Shown: positions 35,204 through 43,949 of the stretch, piece after piece
How the letters are laid out: each line of letters starts with the position of its first letter
How positions within the stretch are numbered: position 1 is the stretch's first letter
Assembly: GCF_003325375.1 (NCBI RefSeq)
Contig: NZ_CP030863.1
Coordinates: forward strand, 1 to 64,000
Length of the DNA stretch: 64,000 nt
Direction of reading: 5' to 3'
Source of the DNA: Streptomyces globosus
GTDB taxonomy: Bacteria; Actinomycetota; Actinomycetes; Streptomycetales; Streptomycetaceae
Notes under the pieces: model-generated
Told to the model about the DNA's origin: nothing
The model's database searches: none
What the model saw: only the letters and a program-made list of their open reading frames with translations
Made by a program: the position numbers and the translations under genes

Positions 35204-36067
35204 ATGCGGGTCATGGAGAGAAAGCCGTACCCCAGCGACTTATCGGACGAGCAGTGGGCGTTGATCCAGCCGATGATCACGGCCTGGAAGCAGGACCGGG
35301 TGGCACGGTCGGCGACCGGGGATCCCGGGGCCTGCGACCTGCGGGAAGTCGTGAACGCGATCTTCTACCAGAACCGGACGGGCTGCCAGTGGCGCTACCT
35401 GCCCCACGACCTGCCGGCCTGGTCAGCGGTGTTCTACTACTTCACACTGTGGCGCCAGGACGGTCTCGACCAGCACATCCAGGAACTCCTGCGCTGCCAG
35501 GTGAGGGAGAGAGCCCGGCGATTAGAGGACCCGTCCCTCGTGATCATCGACACCCAGTCCGTCCGCGCGGCCGCGGGTGTTCCGAAGACCACGACGGGGC
35601 TGGACGCGCACAAGAAGGTGTCGGGTCGCAAGCGGGGCCTGGCCGTGGATGTGATGGGGCTGGTCATCGGTGTTGTCGTGCTGGCCGCCTCCGCCCATGA
35701 AAACGCCGCCGGCACGGCCCTGCTCGACCAGGCCGCCGAGCGGTGCGGCAACCGCCTGGAGAAGGCCCTGGTGGACCAGGGCTTCAAGGACGAGGTCCTC
35801 ATCCATGGCGCCCTGCTGGACATCGACGTCGAGATCGTCCGCCGCAACCGGGCCGATCAGGGCAAAGGCTTCATTCCGCAGCCCAGGCGGTGGATCGTGG
35901 AGCAGGTCAACGGCACGTTGATGCTGCACCGCCGCCTCGCCCGTGAGTACGACCACCGGCCCGACACCTCCGCCTCGCGCGTCTACTGGGCCTCGATCGC
36001 GAACATGGCCCGCCGCCTCACCACACCGTCTCCGGCCTGGCGCGACGCCCTCGGGCTGGCCGCGTGA
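35204..36067 (+). CDS. IS5-family DDE transposase
   Basis: The 287-residue protein has the N-terminal DUF4096-type domain (LSDEQWALIQPMI ... NAIFYQNRTGCQWRYLPHDL) and a DDE core: IIDTQSVRAA with the first D, LVDQGFKDEVL with the second, and WIVEQVNGTLMLHRRLAREY with the E. It is full length and undamaged, so the element may still be active. ATG 35213 is an alternative start. The stop overlaps the passenger start by 4 bases. Confidence 0.9.
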   Translation: MRVMERKPYPSDLSDEQWALIQPMITAWKQDRVARSATGDPGACDLREVVNAIFYQNRTGCQWRYLPHDLPAWSAVFYYFTLWRQDGLDQHIQELLRCQVRERARRLEDPSLVIIDTQSVRAAAGVPKTTTGLDAHKKVSGRKRGLAVDVMGLVIGVVVLAASAHENAAGTALLDQAAERCGNRLEKALVDQGFKDEVLIHGALLDIDVEIVRRNRADQGKGFIPQPRRWIVEQVNGTLMLHRRLAREYDHRPDTSASRVYWASIANMARRLTTPSPAWRDALGLAA

Positions 36068-36465
36068 ACGTCGCCGAGCTCCTGGCCGGCCTCCAGGCCC
36101 AGCACGACGAGACCACCGCCCGGGCCAGTGAACTACGCGACCGAATCCAGGACTTGACCGCCGCCCTGGCAGAGACCGAAGCGCGACTCGCGGACCTGGC
36201 CACCACCGCCAAGGTCATCGCCGAACTCGCACCGGCTGGAGGCGAAGACCCCGATCCACCCGAGACGAACACCGTCTACCAGGCGATCGTGAACGCCTTC
36301 AACCAGCACTCCGACCAGGTCTTCCGAGCCCGTGAGCTGCACGAACTCCTCGGCATGCCCACCGACGAGGCATCCGTCAACATCACCCGCAGCCGCCTCG
36401 GACGCCTCACCCGCCAAGGCTTCCTCACCCAGCCCGGACGAGGCCGCTACCAGAAACGGACTTAA
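36064..36465 (+). CDS. IS passenger protein, coiled coil plus winged-helix-like domain
   Basis: The 133-residue protein starts in GTGA with the transposase stop. Residues 1-60 are a coiled coil (LQAQHDETTARASELRDRIQ ... TEARLADLATTAKVIAEL) and residues 70-130 look like a winged helix (FRARELHELLGMPTDEASVN, then RSRLGRLTRQGFL). Its stop codon lies inside the right terminal repeat. Similar accessory proteins ride on several Streptomyces IS5-type elements. Confidence 0.75.
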   Translation: MNVAELLAGLQAQHDETTARASELRDRIQDLTAALAETEARLADLATTAKVIAELAPAGGEDPDPPETNTVYQAIVNAFNQHSDQVFRARELHELLGMPTDEASVNITRSRLGRLTRQGFLTQPGRGRYQKRT

Positions 36466-36475
36466 CGTCCTCTGA

Positions 36476-37880
36476 GATCTTGCGCCGCGACAATCACACC
36501 TGCCGATACTGCGGCGCCGCCGCACCCGCAGTCCCTCTCCGCATCGACCACGTCGTGCCCGTCGCGCTCGGAGGCACCGACACAGCCGACAACCTGGTCA
36601 CCAGCTGCGAGCCCTGCAACAACGGAAAAAGCAGCAGCACCGTGGGAGCAGACCTCGTGGCCGATGTCGCCGAAGACGCGATGCGCTGGGCCGCTGCCAT
36701 GCAGCAGGCTGCGGACAATCTGCTGGAGCAGGAAAAGCCTAAGCAGGAGTACCGGCAGGCGTTCCTCGCTCAGTGGAACGCCTGGGGCAGGGGCGAGGGC
36801 GCGGCGCGCCAGACCTTTCCGCTGCCCGCCGGGTGGAAGGCAAGCATCGAACGCTTTCGCACCGCGGGACTGCCGTCCTGGGTGTGGGAAGAGATCGTCG
36901 ACACCTCCATGGGCTACGAATCCGTGAAGGCGGAGAACAAGTTCAAGTACTGCTGTGGCATAGCTTGGAAGCAGATCCACGCCCTGCAGTCAGAAGCCCG
37001 GGTTCATCTCGCACCGGCCGCCGTCAACCTCACCTATGCCTGGGAAACCGGCGACGTTGATGCGCTCACTGTTGAGACAGCGCTCCTTCTCTGGGGCCAG
37101 GAATGGGCGTCTTTCCTTCCGGGACCGACCCCGGCACAGGAGGCGGAGTTCCGGACGACGGCTCACGAGGCTCTGGTCTCCGGCCGCACCTCGGCCGACC
37201 TCGTCCAGGCCGCGGAGCAGGGGGCCTGGTTCTCCACGGCCGATGCCCGCCAAGCCCTCCAGCACCTTGACGATCAACGCACCTTCACCAGGCAATACGT
37301 TGCGCATTCTGTGTTCCAACACGCCTGGTACTTCTCGCACGGCGAGGCGCCGACCAAGGAAGTACTCGACGCCCTGTGGGCCAACTGCACCCAGCTCTAC
37401 GAAGCTGGCGCGCACCCCGTACGCGTCATCCTCGCCGCTGCCGCTGCCGGCCTCGGCGACACCACCGACCTCTACGTAGGCCTGAGGGCCGAGCAGCACG
37501 AAGCCACCGGGTCCCACCCCCGTGTTCTGTACGCGGAAGACGCCTGGGCCCATACCTGGAAGAAGACCTCCCCGGATTTCACCTGGCCGACAGCTGAGGA
37601 ACGCGCGGAACTCCGCGCCCACCTAGAACAGCTCCGCCAGGACAGCCGCCACGACGCCCTCGATGTCTATGCGGCGGCCGTCAAAGCAGGCCTCGCCCAC
37701 GAGGTAACCCTCGACCTCCCACACTCCCACGACACCGCCGAGCAGCGTCCTACCCCGGTCCGACTCCCGCCAGAGTTCGCGCCCGGAGGCAGTCTTGCGC
37801 GCATGCCCGCCAGCGACGACCAGGACGCCCCACGCTCGACTGGAGACGCACGCGCCTGCGCGCCGGCATCGAGCGACTGA
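36476..37880 (+). pseudogene. HNH endonuclease gene, 3' part separated by the IS
   Basis: The frame opens with RRDNHTCRYCG, then IDHVVPVALGGTDTADNLVT and SCEPCNNGKSS, a complete HNH motif with two CxxC pairs. A long helical region of unknown function follows (AWNAWGRGEGAARQTFPLPA ... WFSTADARQALQHLDDQRTF). Only the first 9 residues are cut off by the IS. A TTG at 36480 could restart translation just behind the passenger gene, so activity is not excluded. The intact product would be 477 residues. Confidence 0.75.
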
Positions 37881-37972
37881 CCGCCGCAACGCGCCGGGCC
37901 TTCCGCGCCTGACGACCCTGCATAGGCGCGGCGCACACAACCCTGATTGCCACCGGAACCACTTACCTGTGA

Positions 37973-38512
37973 ATGGAGAACACCCAGATGGGCACCCAGA
38001 ACACCGCCGACCAGTCGGCACGCTGCCCGATTGCCTGGATGCACCCGGATGACATCCTGTCCCCCACCGACCCGGCCGTGAGACTCACCACCGGCGAGGC
38101 CCAGGTCGTCGAGGAAGCCTTGGCCGACTACGCGGCCCAAGAACTGCGGATGTGCCAAGAAAACATGATCTTCCGGCTCGAAGAACTGCACCCGATCCCC
38201 GTCCACCCTGCCGAACGCGAGGAGTGGGCCCGCAACCTTCCCACCGCGCCGAAAGACCTGCGTAGCACCTACGCGCACCTGGAACTGGAGCGGGCTGCCG
38301 CTGCCGCACTTCACAAGGCCCTGACCCGCCGAGACTGGGCGGGGCTGCTGGTGCGCTACACCACCGAGACCGGCACCCGCGACAAGATCAAATATCCGTC
38401 CAGCGGGATCAAGGCCGGGGAATCCGTCCAGCACATCCGCGACGCCTGGGACAAGCGCGTGGCCGACTTGCGAACCGAACGCGCCCGCCGCCTCGGCTGC
38501 ACCTGCGTCTGA
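37973..38512 (+). CDS. Hypothetical protein
   Basis: ATG 37973 gives 179 residues; ATG 37988 has GGAG 9 bases upstream and may be the true start. The protein is helical and soluble (TTGEAQVVEEALADYAAQEL ... HLELERAAAAALHKALTRRD). It ends in RRLGCTCV. No family was recognised. It is followed by remnants and a hairpin at 38651. Confidence 0.55.
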   Translation: MENTQMGTQNTADQSARCPIAWMHPDDILSPTDPAVRLTTGEAQVVEEALADYAAQELRMCQENMIFRLEELHPIPVHPAEREEWARNLPTAPKDLRSTYAHLELERAAAAALHKALTRRDWAGLLVRYTTETGTRDKIKYPSSGIKAGESVQHIRDAWDKRVADLRTERARRLGCTCV

Positions 38513-38526
38513 CCCAGCCACCCGCG

Positions 38527-38670
38527 ACCGCTCACGCTTCACCGCCGACCGCCAGCACCTCGCCCCCGCCCAGCCCCCGGCGCTTCCGCCGGGTCGTCCT
38601 CGACGCAGCGACGGCCGAGGCGCTCGGGCGGAGAAGCCAGCCAAGCAGACCTCCCCTCCCCCTCCGTAGG
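38527..38670 (+). pseudogene. Fragment of a small plasmid gene, frameshifted
   Basis: RFTADRQHLAPAQ in one frame is continued by RFRRVVLDAATAEALG in another. It matches the short remnant at 32943 over FTAD.QHL.P. Both appear to be decayed copies of the same gene. Confidence 0.35.
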
Positions 38671-38686
38671 GGGAGGGGGAGGGGAG
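38651..38686 (+). terminator. C-rich/G-rich hairpin
   Basis: CTCCCCTCCCCCTCCG at 38651-38666 can pair with the G-rich run at 38669-38686. It could end transcription of the 37973 gene. Confidence 0.45.
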
Positions 38687-38698
38687 ACCGACGGTGGT

Positions 38699-39090
38699 TC
38701 AGCGGGTTGCGGCTTCATCCACCTTGCGGCGTGCCCATCGTGTGGCCTGGTGAGCGTCTCGCCGCAGGGTGGGGCGAGCCTGTGGACGGGCCGGGAGGTC
38801 GCTGGGGCTGTCGGGTTCGGTGGCCGCGGCCAGGAGGGTGCGGATTTTGTGGGCGAAGTCGGGACCGGGCAAGGGGCAGCTCACTTTCGGGTTCACGGAG
38901 GTAGCCCACGGCCACAGCGGTGGGCATGTAGGTCATCAGCTCGGTGACCACGGCGGACCGTGGCCGGCTGGCGTGTCTGGCGCATGACGCGCAAGAGCGT
39001 GGTGCTGGAGGCGCCGTCGTCGACCGTGCGGTGCTTCGCGTAGTGCTTGCACCGAACCAGGGGCTTCCGACTGTCCGGCAGCTGGCCCAT
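38699..39090 (-). pseudogene. Degenerate gene of unknown function
   Basis: Protein-like sequence runs through three minus-strand frames: LRVMRQTRQPATV, then VVTELMTYMPTAVAVGYLRE, then GPDFAHKIRTLLAAATEPDS to a stop at 38699. The changes of frame suggest a decayed gene of about 120 residues. Confidence 0.35.
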
Positions 39091-39184
39091 CGCATCGGCG
39101 CCCAGGATCCCAACGTCCGCTGTCGTGGGTTGGCTATGCGCCCGAAACGGCAGCCCCGGCCAGGCCGGGGCTGTCTCACGTAAG

Positions 39185-39215
39185 CGGGGGGTGCTAACGG
39201 CGTTAGCACCCCCCG
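39185..39215. promoter_or_regulatory. Candidate parS site 1, downstream of parB
   Basis: A 31-bp palindrome is centred on GTGCTAACGGCGTTAGCAC (39191-39209), flanked by G6 and C6 runs. The same core recurs at three other places around parAB. Confidence 0.75.
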
Positions 39216-39276
39216 CTCTGCAGGAGCCCGCGCAGGGAGATCCCTGCGCGGGCTCACGTGGCCGCTCTTAGTTCGG

Positions 39277-40284
39277 TCAGTCGTTGCCGTGGGCGGCCAA
39301 GAGGCGTTCCAGGAGTACCTCGCGCTGCGCGGGCAGCATCTTCTCGAAGACGAGGTCGGCGACCTTGTTCCCGTCCTCCCACAGCGCATCGACCTGACGG
39401 GTGGCAAGCTCAGGAACACCCGTGTCATCAGGGGCGCCGCTGCTGACGGTCGAAGGCGGCAGGCTCTGTGCTGGCGGAGCAGCCCCTGAGCCGTCGACAG
39501 GCGCGGTTGAAGTGGGGGTGCTAACGGCGTTAGCACCCTTAGAGGTCTGGGGCTTCCTGCGCTGCTTGCTCTCAGCCCGCTTCCGCAGGGCCTCGTCCAC
39601 CGCCTCCTGCTGCTGCTGTGCCGGCAGCTGCCCGACGTTCCGTGCGATCTCTACCGGAAGCGTGCGGCCTTCTACGGCGGCCTGCAGCTCGGGGGTCAGC
39701 TTCAGCAGCGCGATTCGCTGGGTGACCCAGGGGCTGGACTTGCCCAGCGCACGCGCGACAGCACGCTGGGATCCGTGGACCTCGACGAGGCGCTCAAGGG
39801 CTCTCGCCTCGTCGAGTGGATCCAGGTTTTCGTGTTGCACTGCCGCCGTGAGGGCGGTTTCCAGGAGGGTGTCGGCGCTTTCGGCGAGGGAGTCGTCGAG
39901 GTGCACAGGCACGTCGTCGAGACCTGCGAGCCTGGCTGCTGCGAGGCGCCGGTTGCCGTCCACGACGACGAAGGCGGCGCGGCCGAGGTCCGAGTGACCG
40001 GGGTGGGCGTCGAGGAACGCCATCCTGGTGACGATGGTGAGGGGCTGAATCACTCCGCGGGAGGCGAGGCTGTCGGCGAGGTCTTCGACTGACCGGAGTT
40101 CCACACGGGGGTTGTACGGGTTGTGTGCCAGGGCTTCTAGCGGCACGCGGCGGGTCTCCTGCCGGCCGACGACCGGCTCGTGCTCCTGGCCGGAAAAGCG
40201 GGCGAAGCTGGCTGCGCGGCTGCTCATTGGCTGGGCGACTGCGGCGAACGTGGGGGAGTCCCCCAGCATGTCTGCCTTGCTCAT
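39277..40284 (-). CDS. parB: ParB-family partition protein
   Basis: The 335-residue protein has the ParB N-terminal box (HNPYNPRVELRSVEDLADSL, about residues 53-72; no GERR-type CTP motif is obvious but VVVDGNRRLAAARLAGL is the equivalent, about 110-126). An HTH follows (SQRAVARALGKSSPWVTQRI, about 172-191), then a variable linker and a C-terminal dimerisation helix (FEKMLPAQREVLLERLL). ATG 40284 overlaps the parA stop (ATGA). It should bind the parS-like palindromes, spread on DNA and segregate the replicon with ParA. One of those palindromes lies inside its own linker-coding region. Confidence 0.93.
   Translation of the reverse strand: MSKADMLGDSPTFAAVAQPMSSRAASFARFSGQEHEPVVGRQETRRVPLEALAHNPYNPRVELRSVEDLADSLASRGVIQPLTIVTRMAFLDAHPGHSDLGRAAFVVVDGNRRLAAARLAGLDDVPVHLDDSLAESADTLLETALTAAVQHENLDPLDEARALERLVEVHGSQRAVARALGKSSPWVTQRIALLKLTPELQAAVEGRTLPVEIARNVGQLPAQQQQEAVDEALRKRAESKQRRKPQTSKGANAVSTPTSTAPVDGSGAAPPAQSLPPSTVSSGAPDDTGVPELATRQVDALWEDGNKVADLVFEKMLPAQREVLLERLLAAHGND
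39516..39538. promoter_or_regulatory. Candidate parS site 2, inside parB
   Basis: The palindrome core GTGCTAACGGCGTTAGCAC (39518-39536) with three-base G/C extensions is embedded in the parB linker, where it encodes GANAVSTP. Confidence 0.7.
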
Positions 40285-41438
40285 GCGGTCTTCACCCCTC
40301 GTGCGATCTGCCTCATCTGGTGGGACTGCTCGCAGTCAGGTGCGTAGTCCAGGAGGCCTCGTTGTTTGCGGACGGCTTCGCGTTGTTCCTTGACGTCGGG
40401 GATGACGGCGAGGACTGGGGGAGTGCCGAGGCTCTTCCACTTTTCCAGGGAGGAGGTGGCGATGTAGCCGCGTCGGCTGTCGAACTTGTTGACGACGAGG
40501 CCGAGCTGGTCGATGGCGAGGTCGAAGTCCCTGGAGAGGGAGTCGATCTGCTGGATCAGCATGCCGTATGCCTGGGCGGAGGTGTCTTCGGCTTCCACGG
40601 GAATGATGAGCCCGGAGGCTCCGGGTTTTTCGTCGTCGCGCTGGCGTCCGTAGGTGAGGGCGGCGTCCATGGCGAGGCCGAGGCTGGGCGGGGAGTCGAC
40701 GACGATGGCGTCGAAGTGGTCTTCGAGGGGGGCGAGGGCGCGCTCGAGGGCGGCGTGGCGTGGCCCGCGGAAGACTGTGAGGCCGCTGTCGAGGAGGAAG
40801 GCGTCGAAGGCGGCTGGCAGGATGCGCAGTCGGCCGTCGAAGCGGTCGCCTTGTATTGCGATGGTCAGGTCCAGCAGGGGCTGCTTGGCCTGGTCGCGGT
40901 GGAGCATGTGCGTGATGAGGCTTTCCTCGCCGGCGGGGATGGCGGTGAGGCCGAGCTGGTGGGTGAGGTGGCCCTGGGGGTCGTAGTCGACCAGGAGGAC
41001 TCGCTGGCCGGCTTCGGCGAGTGCCTGGGCGAGGCCGGCGGATACGGCGGTTTTTCCGACGCCGCCCTTCTGGTTGCAGACAACGAAGCGGCGGGTCATC
41101 TGCTGGGCTGCGGCGGGGTTGTCGTCCAGCCAGAGCGCTACGGCTTGGGCGAGTCCCTGGATGTAGGAGACACCGCGGTGGCGGCAGTCGACCTTGAAGT
41201 CCTCGTAGAGGCCTTCGGGGAGGTAGGTCCCGAAGGAGTCGGCCTTGGCCGTATTGATGGTGGGGAGCTCGTCGGTGCAGGCGCGCCAGGCTTGGATGCC
41301 TGCGGCTACGGCGTCCTGCATGTCGGTCTGGAGCTGGGCTGCACGGACCTTGAGGGCCTGCTGGAGGTGAGCGGGCATTTTGGAGACGAGCTTCTCCCGC
41401 TCCTCTCCCGGGTTCGGAGATGACATGGACGGCAGCAT
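40281..41438 (-). CDS. parA: ParA-family partition ATPase
   Basis: The 385-residue protein has an N-terminal extension of about 110 residues, including a possible DNA-binding segment (LPEGLYEDFKVDCRHRGVSY). A deviant Walker A KGGVGKT (124-130), LLVDYDPQGHLT and VVDSPPSLG follow, typical of ParA. Long N-terminal extensions occur in plasmid-type ParA and often serve autoregulation. ATG 41438 and ATG 41426 are both possible. Two parS-like palindromes lie 73-125 bases upstream, near the promoter, which suggests ParB-ParA control of the operon. Confidence 0.93.
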   Translation of the reverse strand: MLPSMSSPNPGEEREKLVSKMPAHLQQALKVRAAQLQTDMQDAVAAGIQAWRACTDELPTINTAKADSFGTYLPEGLYEDFKVDCRHRGVSYIQGLAQAVALWLDDNPAAAQQMTRRFVVCNQKGGVGKTAVSAGLAQALAEAGQRVLLVDYDPQGHLTHQLGLTAIPAGEESLITHMLHRDQAKQPLLDLTIAIQGDRFDGRLRILPAAFDAFLLDSGLTVFRGPRHAALERALAPLEDHFDAIVVDSPPSLGLAMDAALTYGRQRDDEKPGASGLIIPVEAEDTSAQAYGMLIQQIDSLSRDFDLAIDQLGLVVNKFDSRRGYIATSSLEKWKSLGTPPVLAVIPDVKEQREAVRKQRGLLDYAPDCEQSHQMRQIARGVKTA

Positions 41439-41510
41439 ACTGCCGTCGCGCGTGTTGTCAGTGATCCAATAGGCGCGTTTTGCCGATTTCTCACGGTAGT
41501 TCCTCCCCGA

Positions 41511-41529
41511 GCGCTAACGGCGTTAGCGC
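41511..41529. promoter_or_regulatory. Candidate parS site 3, upstream of parA
   Basis: GCGCTAACGGCGTTAGCGC is a perfect palindrome with the shared core GCTAACGGCGTTAGC. Confidence 0.7.
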
Positions 41530-41533
41530 CTCC

Positions 41534-41560
41534 AGGGGTGCTAACGCCGTTAGCACCCCT
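41534..41560. promoter_or_regulatory. Candidate parS site 4, upstream of parA
   Basis: A perfect 27-bp palindrome around GTGCTAACGCCGTTAGCAC (41538-41556), 4 bases from site 3. The centre base is C instead of G, as expected for an odd-length palindrome read on the other strand. Confidence 0.75.
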
Positions 41561-41618
41561 CTCTCCGCACTCCACGCTTTCGCCGAACGACTGCGGGATG
41601 CCCGGCCCTCGGTTCAAC

Positions 41619-41798
41619 ATGAGCCCCATGCCCAAGACCCTGAAGTGCACCGGCGAAGAGAAGAACATGACGCTCGACGAGATCGAGGAGTTCGTGAAGG
41701 CAGCTCGCGCTGCCGACGTCCCCGGCGACAGCAACGTCAGCGCGGTCGTGAGCACCAGCGGCAAGATCAAAGAGATTGAGGTCGAGGTCAACTCATAG
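41619..41798 (+). CDS. Small hypothetical protein divergent from parAB
   Basis: ATG 41619 or ATG 41628 opens a 56-59-residue ORF (MPKTLKCTGEEKNMTLDEIE, then FVKAARAADVPGDSNVSAVV, ending EIEVEVNS). The composition and the terminator 47 bases later support a real gene. It resembles short phage/plasmid proteins; function unknown. Confidence 0.55.
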   Translation: MSPMPKTLKCTGEEKNMTLDEIEEFVKAARAADVPGDSNVSAVVSTSGKIKEIEVEVNS

Positions 41799-41844
41799 GC
41801 ATCTGACCCAGACCCACCACCACCCACCGCCCCAAACGAAAAGA

Positions 41845-41884
41845 GCCCGGCGTCCCCTGCCAGAGATCGCAGGGAACGCCGGGC
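41845..41884 (+). terminator. Hairpin after the 41619 gene
   Basis: GCCCGGCGTCCCCTGC pairs with GCAGGGAACGCCGGGC (one G-T-type mismatch) across 8 bases. Confidence 0.65.
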
Positions 41885-41921
41885 CTTCGGCTGTCAGACC
41901 GCCCAGGCCGCGGGCACGCTT

Positions 41922-42164
41922 TCGACGGAGTTAGGGGTGTCAGCGGCGGTTGCCAGTACGGCAGGTGCCGCGGAGCGGTGACCAGCACGGCCCCCGCTTC
42001 GGTCTCAGGGGCCAAGGCCATGCGCCAGGTGTCGTCCCCCTCACAGCCACAGCCGGGTGCGCGTGCCGTAGGTGTGGACCGCGCGCGGGACGAGGGGGGT
42101 GTACATGGAGGGGTCGTCGGCGGGGCAGAGATGCAGGTTCCGCCAGCCGTGAATCCGGGCCATG
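41922..42164 (-). pseudogene. Frameshifted small gene
   Basis: ATG 42164 opens MARIHGWRNLHLCPADDPSM and reaches a TGA near 42045; the adjacent frame continues CEGDDTWRMALAPETEAGAV then APRHLPYWQPPLTP. The two parts look like one protein of about 75 residues with a single frame change. Confidence 0.4.
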
Positions 42165-42206
42165 CACGCGGCGGCCCCCCGCTACTCCCGAACACTCGAA
42201 CGGGGC

Positions 42207-42513
42207 CATCGTCGCCCTTGCGATCGGCACGCAGGTCCCCCGCAACGCCCTCACCCAACGCCATCCGAATCTCCGCAACGAGTTCTACGCCCGCGTCCAG
42301 GAGCGAGGCGCTGTCCCCGACGTAGAAGCCCGACTCCGCTCGACGATCGTGAAGCTCAAGGAGACCATCGCCAACAAGAACGAGGAACTTGCCCGCTTGC
42401 GTGAGGGCCTCCCTGCACCCGTCCGCGTACTCAGTCAGCTCACCGCTGAGAACGAAGCACTGCGCCAGCAGCTCCAGCTGCCGACACCGAACGTCATTTC
42501 CCTCGGGCCCTGA
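42207..42513 (+). pseudogene. 5'-truncated accessory protein of transposon/recombinase type
   Basis: The open frame gives ALAIGTQVPRNALTQRHPNL, then LRSTIVKLKETIANKNEELA, a short HTH-like unit followed by a coiled coil. No start codon or ribosome site exists for it, so its 5' end seems missing. Similar proteins accompany site-specific recombinases in actinobacterial transposons. Confidence 0.4.
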
Positions 42514-42599
42514 CCGGCAGGCGTGGGCAGCCAACATGGCAGGAGAACTGGGCCGCTGGGTGGCCGAGGTATCAACCGGATGCCTGCCGCAGCAACGGG

Positions 42600-43298
42600 C
42601 TACGCCTCGCCGTCGAGATCGCGCTGCCTGCCAGCAAGGTATTCCCGGACGAGGCGGCCGAGCACTTCACCCTCGTGCGCGCGCTCGTTGAAAACGGCGC
42701 GCTGGAAGGCTCTGACCTCCTCCCGCTCCAGGAACGCGTGCAGGAGTCTCGCCTGCGGATGGAAGTAACCGCAGCAGATCAGGCGCGTGCAGTGCCCCTT
42801 CAGCTCCCTGACCTTCGGGGTCCGCCATGGGTAGTGCGGGTACCCCTTGAGCTCCGCCTTGCAGCGATCAAGGATCTTGAACAGCTCAGTCTTGTTTCTC
42901 CACTTCTCCTCGCCGTAGTGCAGCTCGAACCACTCGCGGCGATCCGCGTCGGCTATCTCTCGCTGAACGCGTTCCACGCGCCTTGTGATGCCGGCGAAGA
43001 CCTTCGGGCTCATCCTCCACTTGGAGCGCGTCAGCTCCGGATATCGGTGGCAGATGTCCATATCTGCAACCCAATGCGCGGCGCTCTCGTGCTTGCTCTT
43101 CCGGAGGTTGCAGGGCTTGCACGCTGGGACGAAGTTCCACCAGATGTCGTGGCCTGCCCCGGCGATCGGCCTTTCGTGGTCCAGTGTGGTGGACGGGGAG
43201 CGGCCGCAGTACACGCACAGGCCACGTTGCGCAGTCAGCACCATCAGCCACACCCAGGCCTTCTGCTTGCCTCTGTCACCACGGCGAATAGCTTCCAC
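42600..43298 (-). CDS. HNH endonuclease
   Basis: GTG 43298 is chosen because AGAGGGG lies just upstream and because the frame further upstream is Tn3 transposase sequence. The 232-residue protein has CVYCGRSPSTTLDHERPIAG, then WWNFVPACKPCNLRKSKHE: a complete HNH motif with two zinc-binding CxxC pairs. The C-terminal half is helical and basic (TRRVERVQREIADADRREWF). It is probably a homing-type or group of mobile HNH nuclease, inserted beside or into the transposase fragment. Confidence 0.7.
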   Translation of the reverse strand: MEAIRRGDRGKQKAWVWLMVLTAQRGLCVYCGRSPSTTLDHERPIAGAGHDIWWNFVPACKPCNLRKSKHESAAHWVADMDICHRYPELTRSKWRMSPKVFAGITRRVERVQREIADADRREWFELHYGEEKWRNKTELFKILDRCKAELKGYPHYPWRTPKVRELKGHCTRLICCGYFHPQARLLHAFLEREEVRAFQRAVFNERAHEGEVLGRLVREYLAGRQRDLDGEA

Positions 43299-43366
43299 TG
43301 CACCCCTCTTGCCGTAGCCGGCTAGGCGGGATCGTAAGACGCGGCACTGACAATCCGTAGCCGTCG

Positions 43367-43700
43367 GTCGATCGTCACGCGGTTCGACGGGGAGGGCAAA
43401 GACGTCGCGGCGGGTCAGTGCGCGGTGCAGCTGCCCCAGGACCCCAGGACACACACCACGTAAGCATCGCTGGCCACCGCGCCCTCGGGCAGCTCAGTTT
43501 TGGGGCACGCCGCCTTCTTCCACGTCGGCGGCACCAGCTCGGCGTCGATCTCCTTGGGCAGCAGCGGGCGCTGGGCCACCTTGCGCCGGGCCGGCACCGG
43601 CAGCCGGCGCACCGCCTTGAGCACCCGCCGACCGCCCAGCGCCCCCGGCACCACGCCACGCAATGGTCCGCTCAAAGGGGCGCACTCCGCGCGCGCTGTC
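43367..43700 (-). pseudogene. Tn3-family transposase fragment
   Basis: The minus strand reads GALGGRRVLKAVRRLPVPAR, RPLLPKEIDAELVPPTWKKA and VASDAYVVCVLG, and after one frame change GQLHRALTRRDVFALPVEPR. This is the central part of Tn3-type transposases. It is cut at both ends and cannot be active. Confidence 0.65.
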
Positions 43701-43736
43701 CATGGTAGATACGGACCTCGAGTTCGGGCGCCTGCC

Positions 43737-43949
43737 TCAACACGCTGACTTGCCAAGGAAGAGGAACGCGACGGGGTAGAGGTGGTCGCCGGTGGGGTTG
43801 TCGATCCCGGTGACGTGGAAGCCCCGATGGGCGATGAACCCGCTGTCGGGGGCGTCGTCGGCGCAGGGGGTCCATATCTGTGCGATGGGGTGCAGGGTGC
43901 CATCGTCGTCCCCGCTGGTCGCGATCTCGTACAGGTCGGTGGTGGTCAC
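43737..43949 (-). CDS. Small hypothetical protein, last gene of the minus-strand block
   Basis: GTG 43949 overlaps the stop of the upstream gene (GTGA). The 70-residue product (YEIATSGDDDGTLHPIAQIW, then GFHVTGIDNPTGDHLYPVAF) is beta-rich and has no recognised motif. Confidence 0.55.
   Translation of the reverse strand: MTTTDLYEIATSGDDDGTLHPIAQIWTPCADDAPDSGFIAHRGFHVTGIDNPTGDHLYPVAFLFLGKSAC

Larger units (their letters stand above)
35111..36472 (+). mobile_element. IS5-family element with passenger gene, 1362 bp, inserted in an HNH gene
   Basis: The ends are perfect 16-bp inverted repeats (GAGGACGTTAAGTCCG at 35111-35126 and its complement at 36457-36472). TGA is duplicated on both sides (35108-35110 and 36473-36475). 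It carries a transposase and a second gene. Confidence 0.92.

Noticed and set aside
38669..38686. G-rich run as a G-quadruplex
   Set aside because: Only three G runs are present and the opposite arm makes a simple hairpin more likely.
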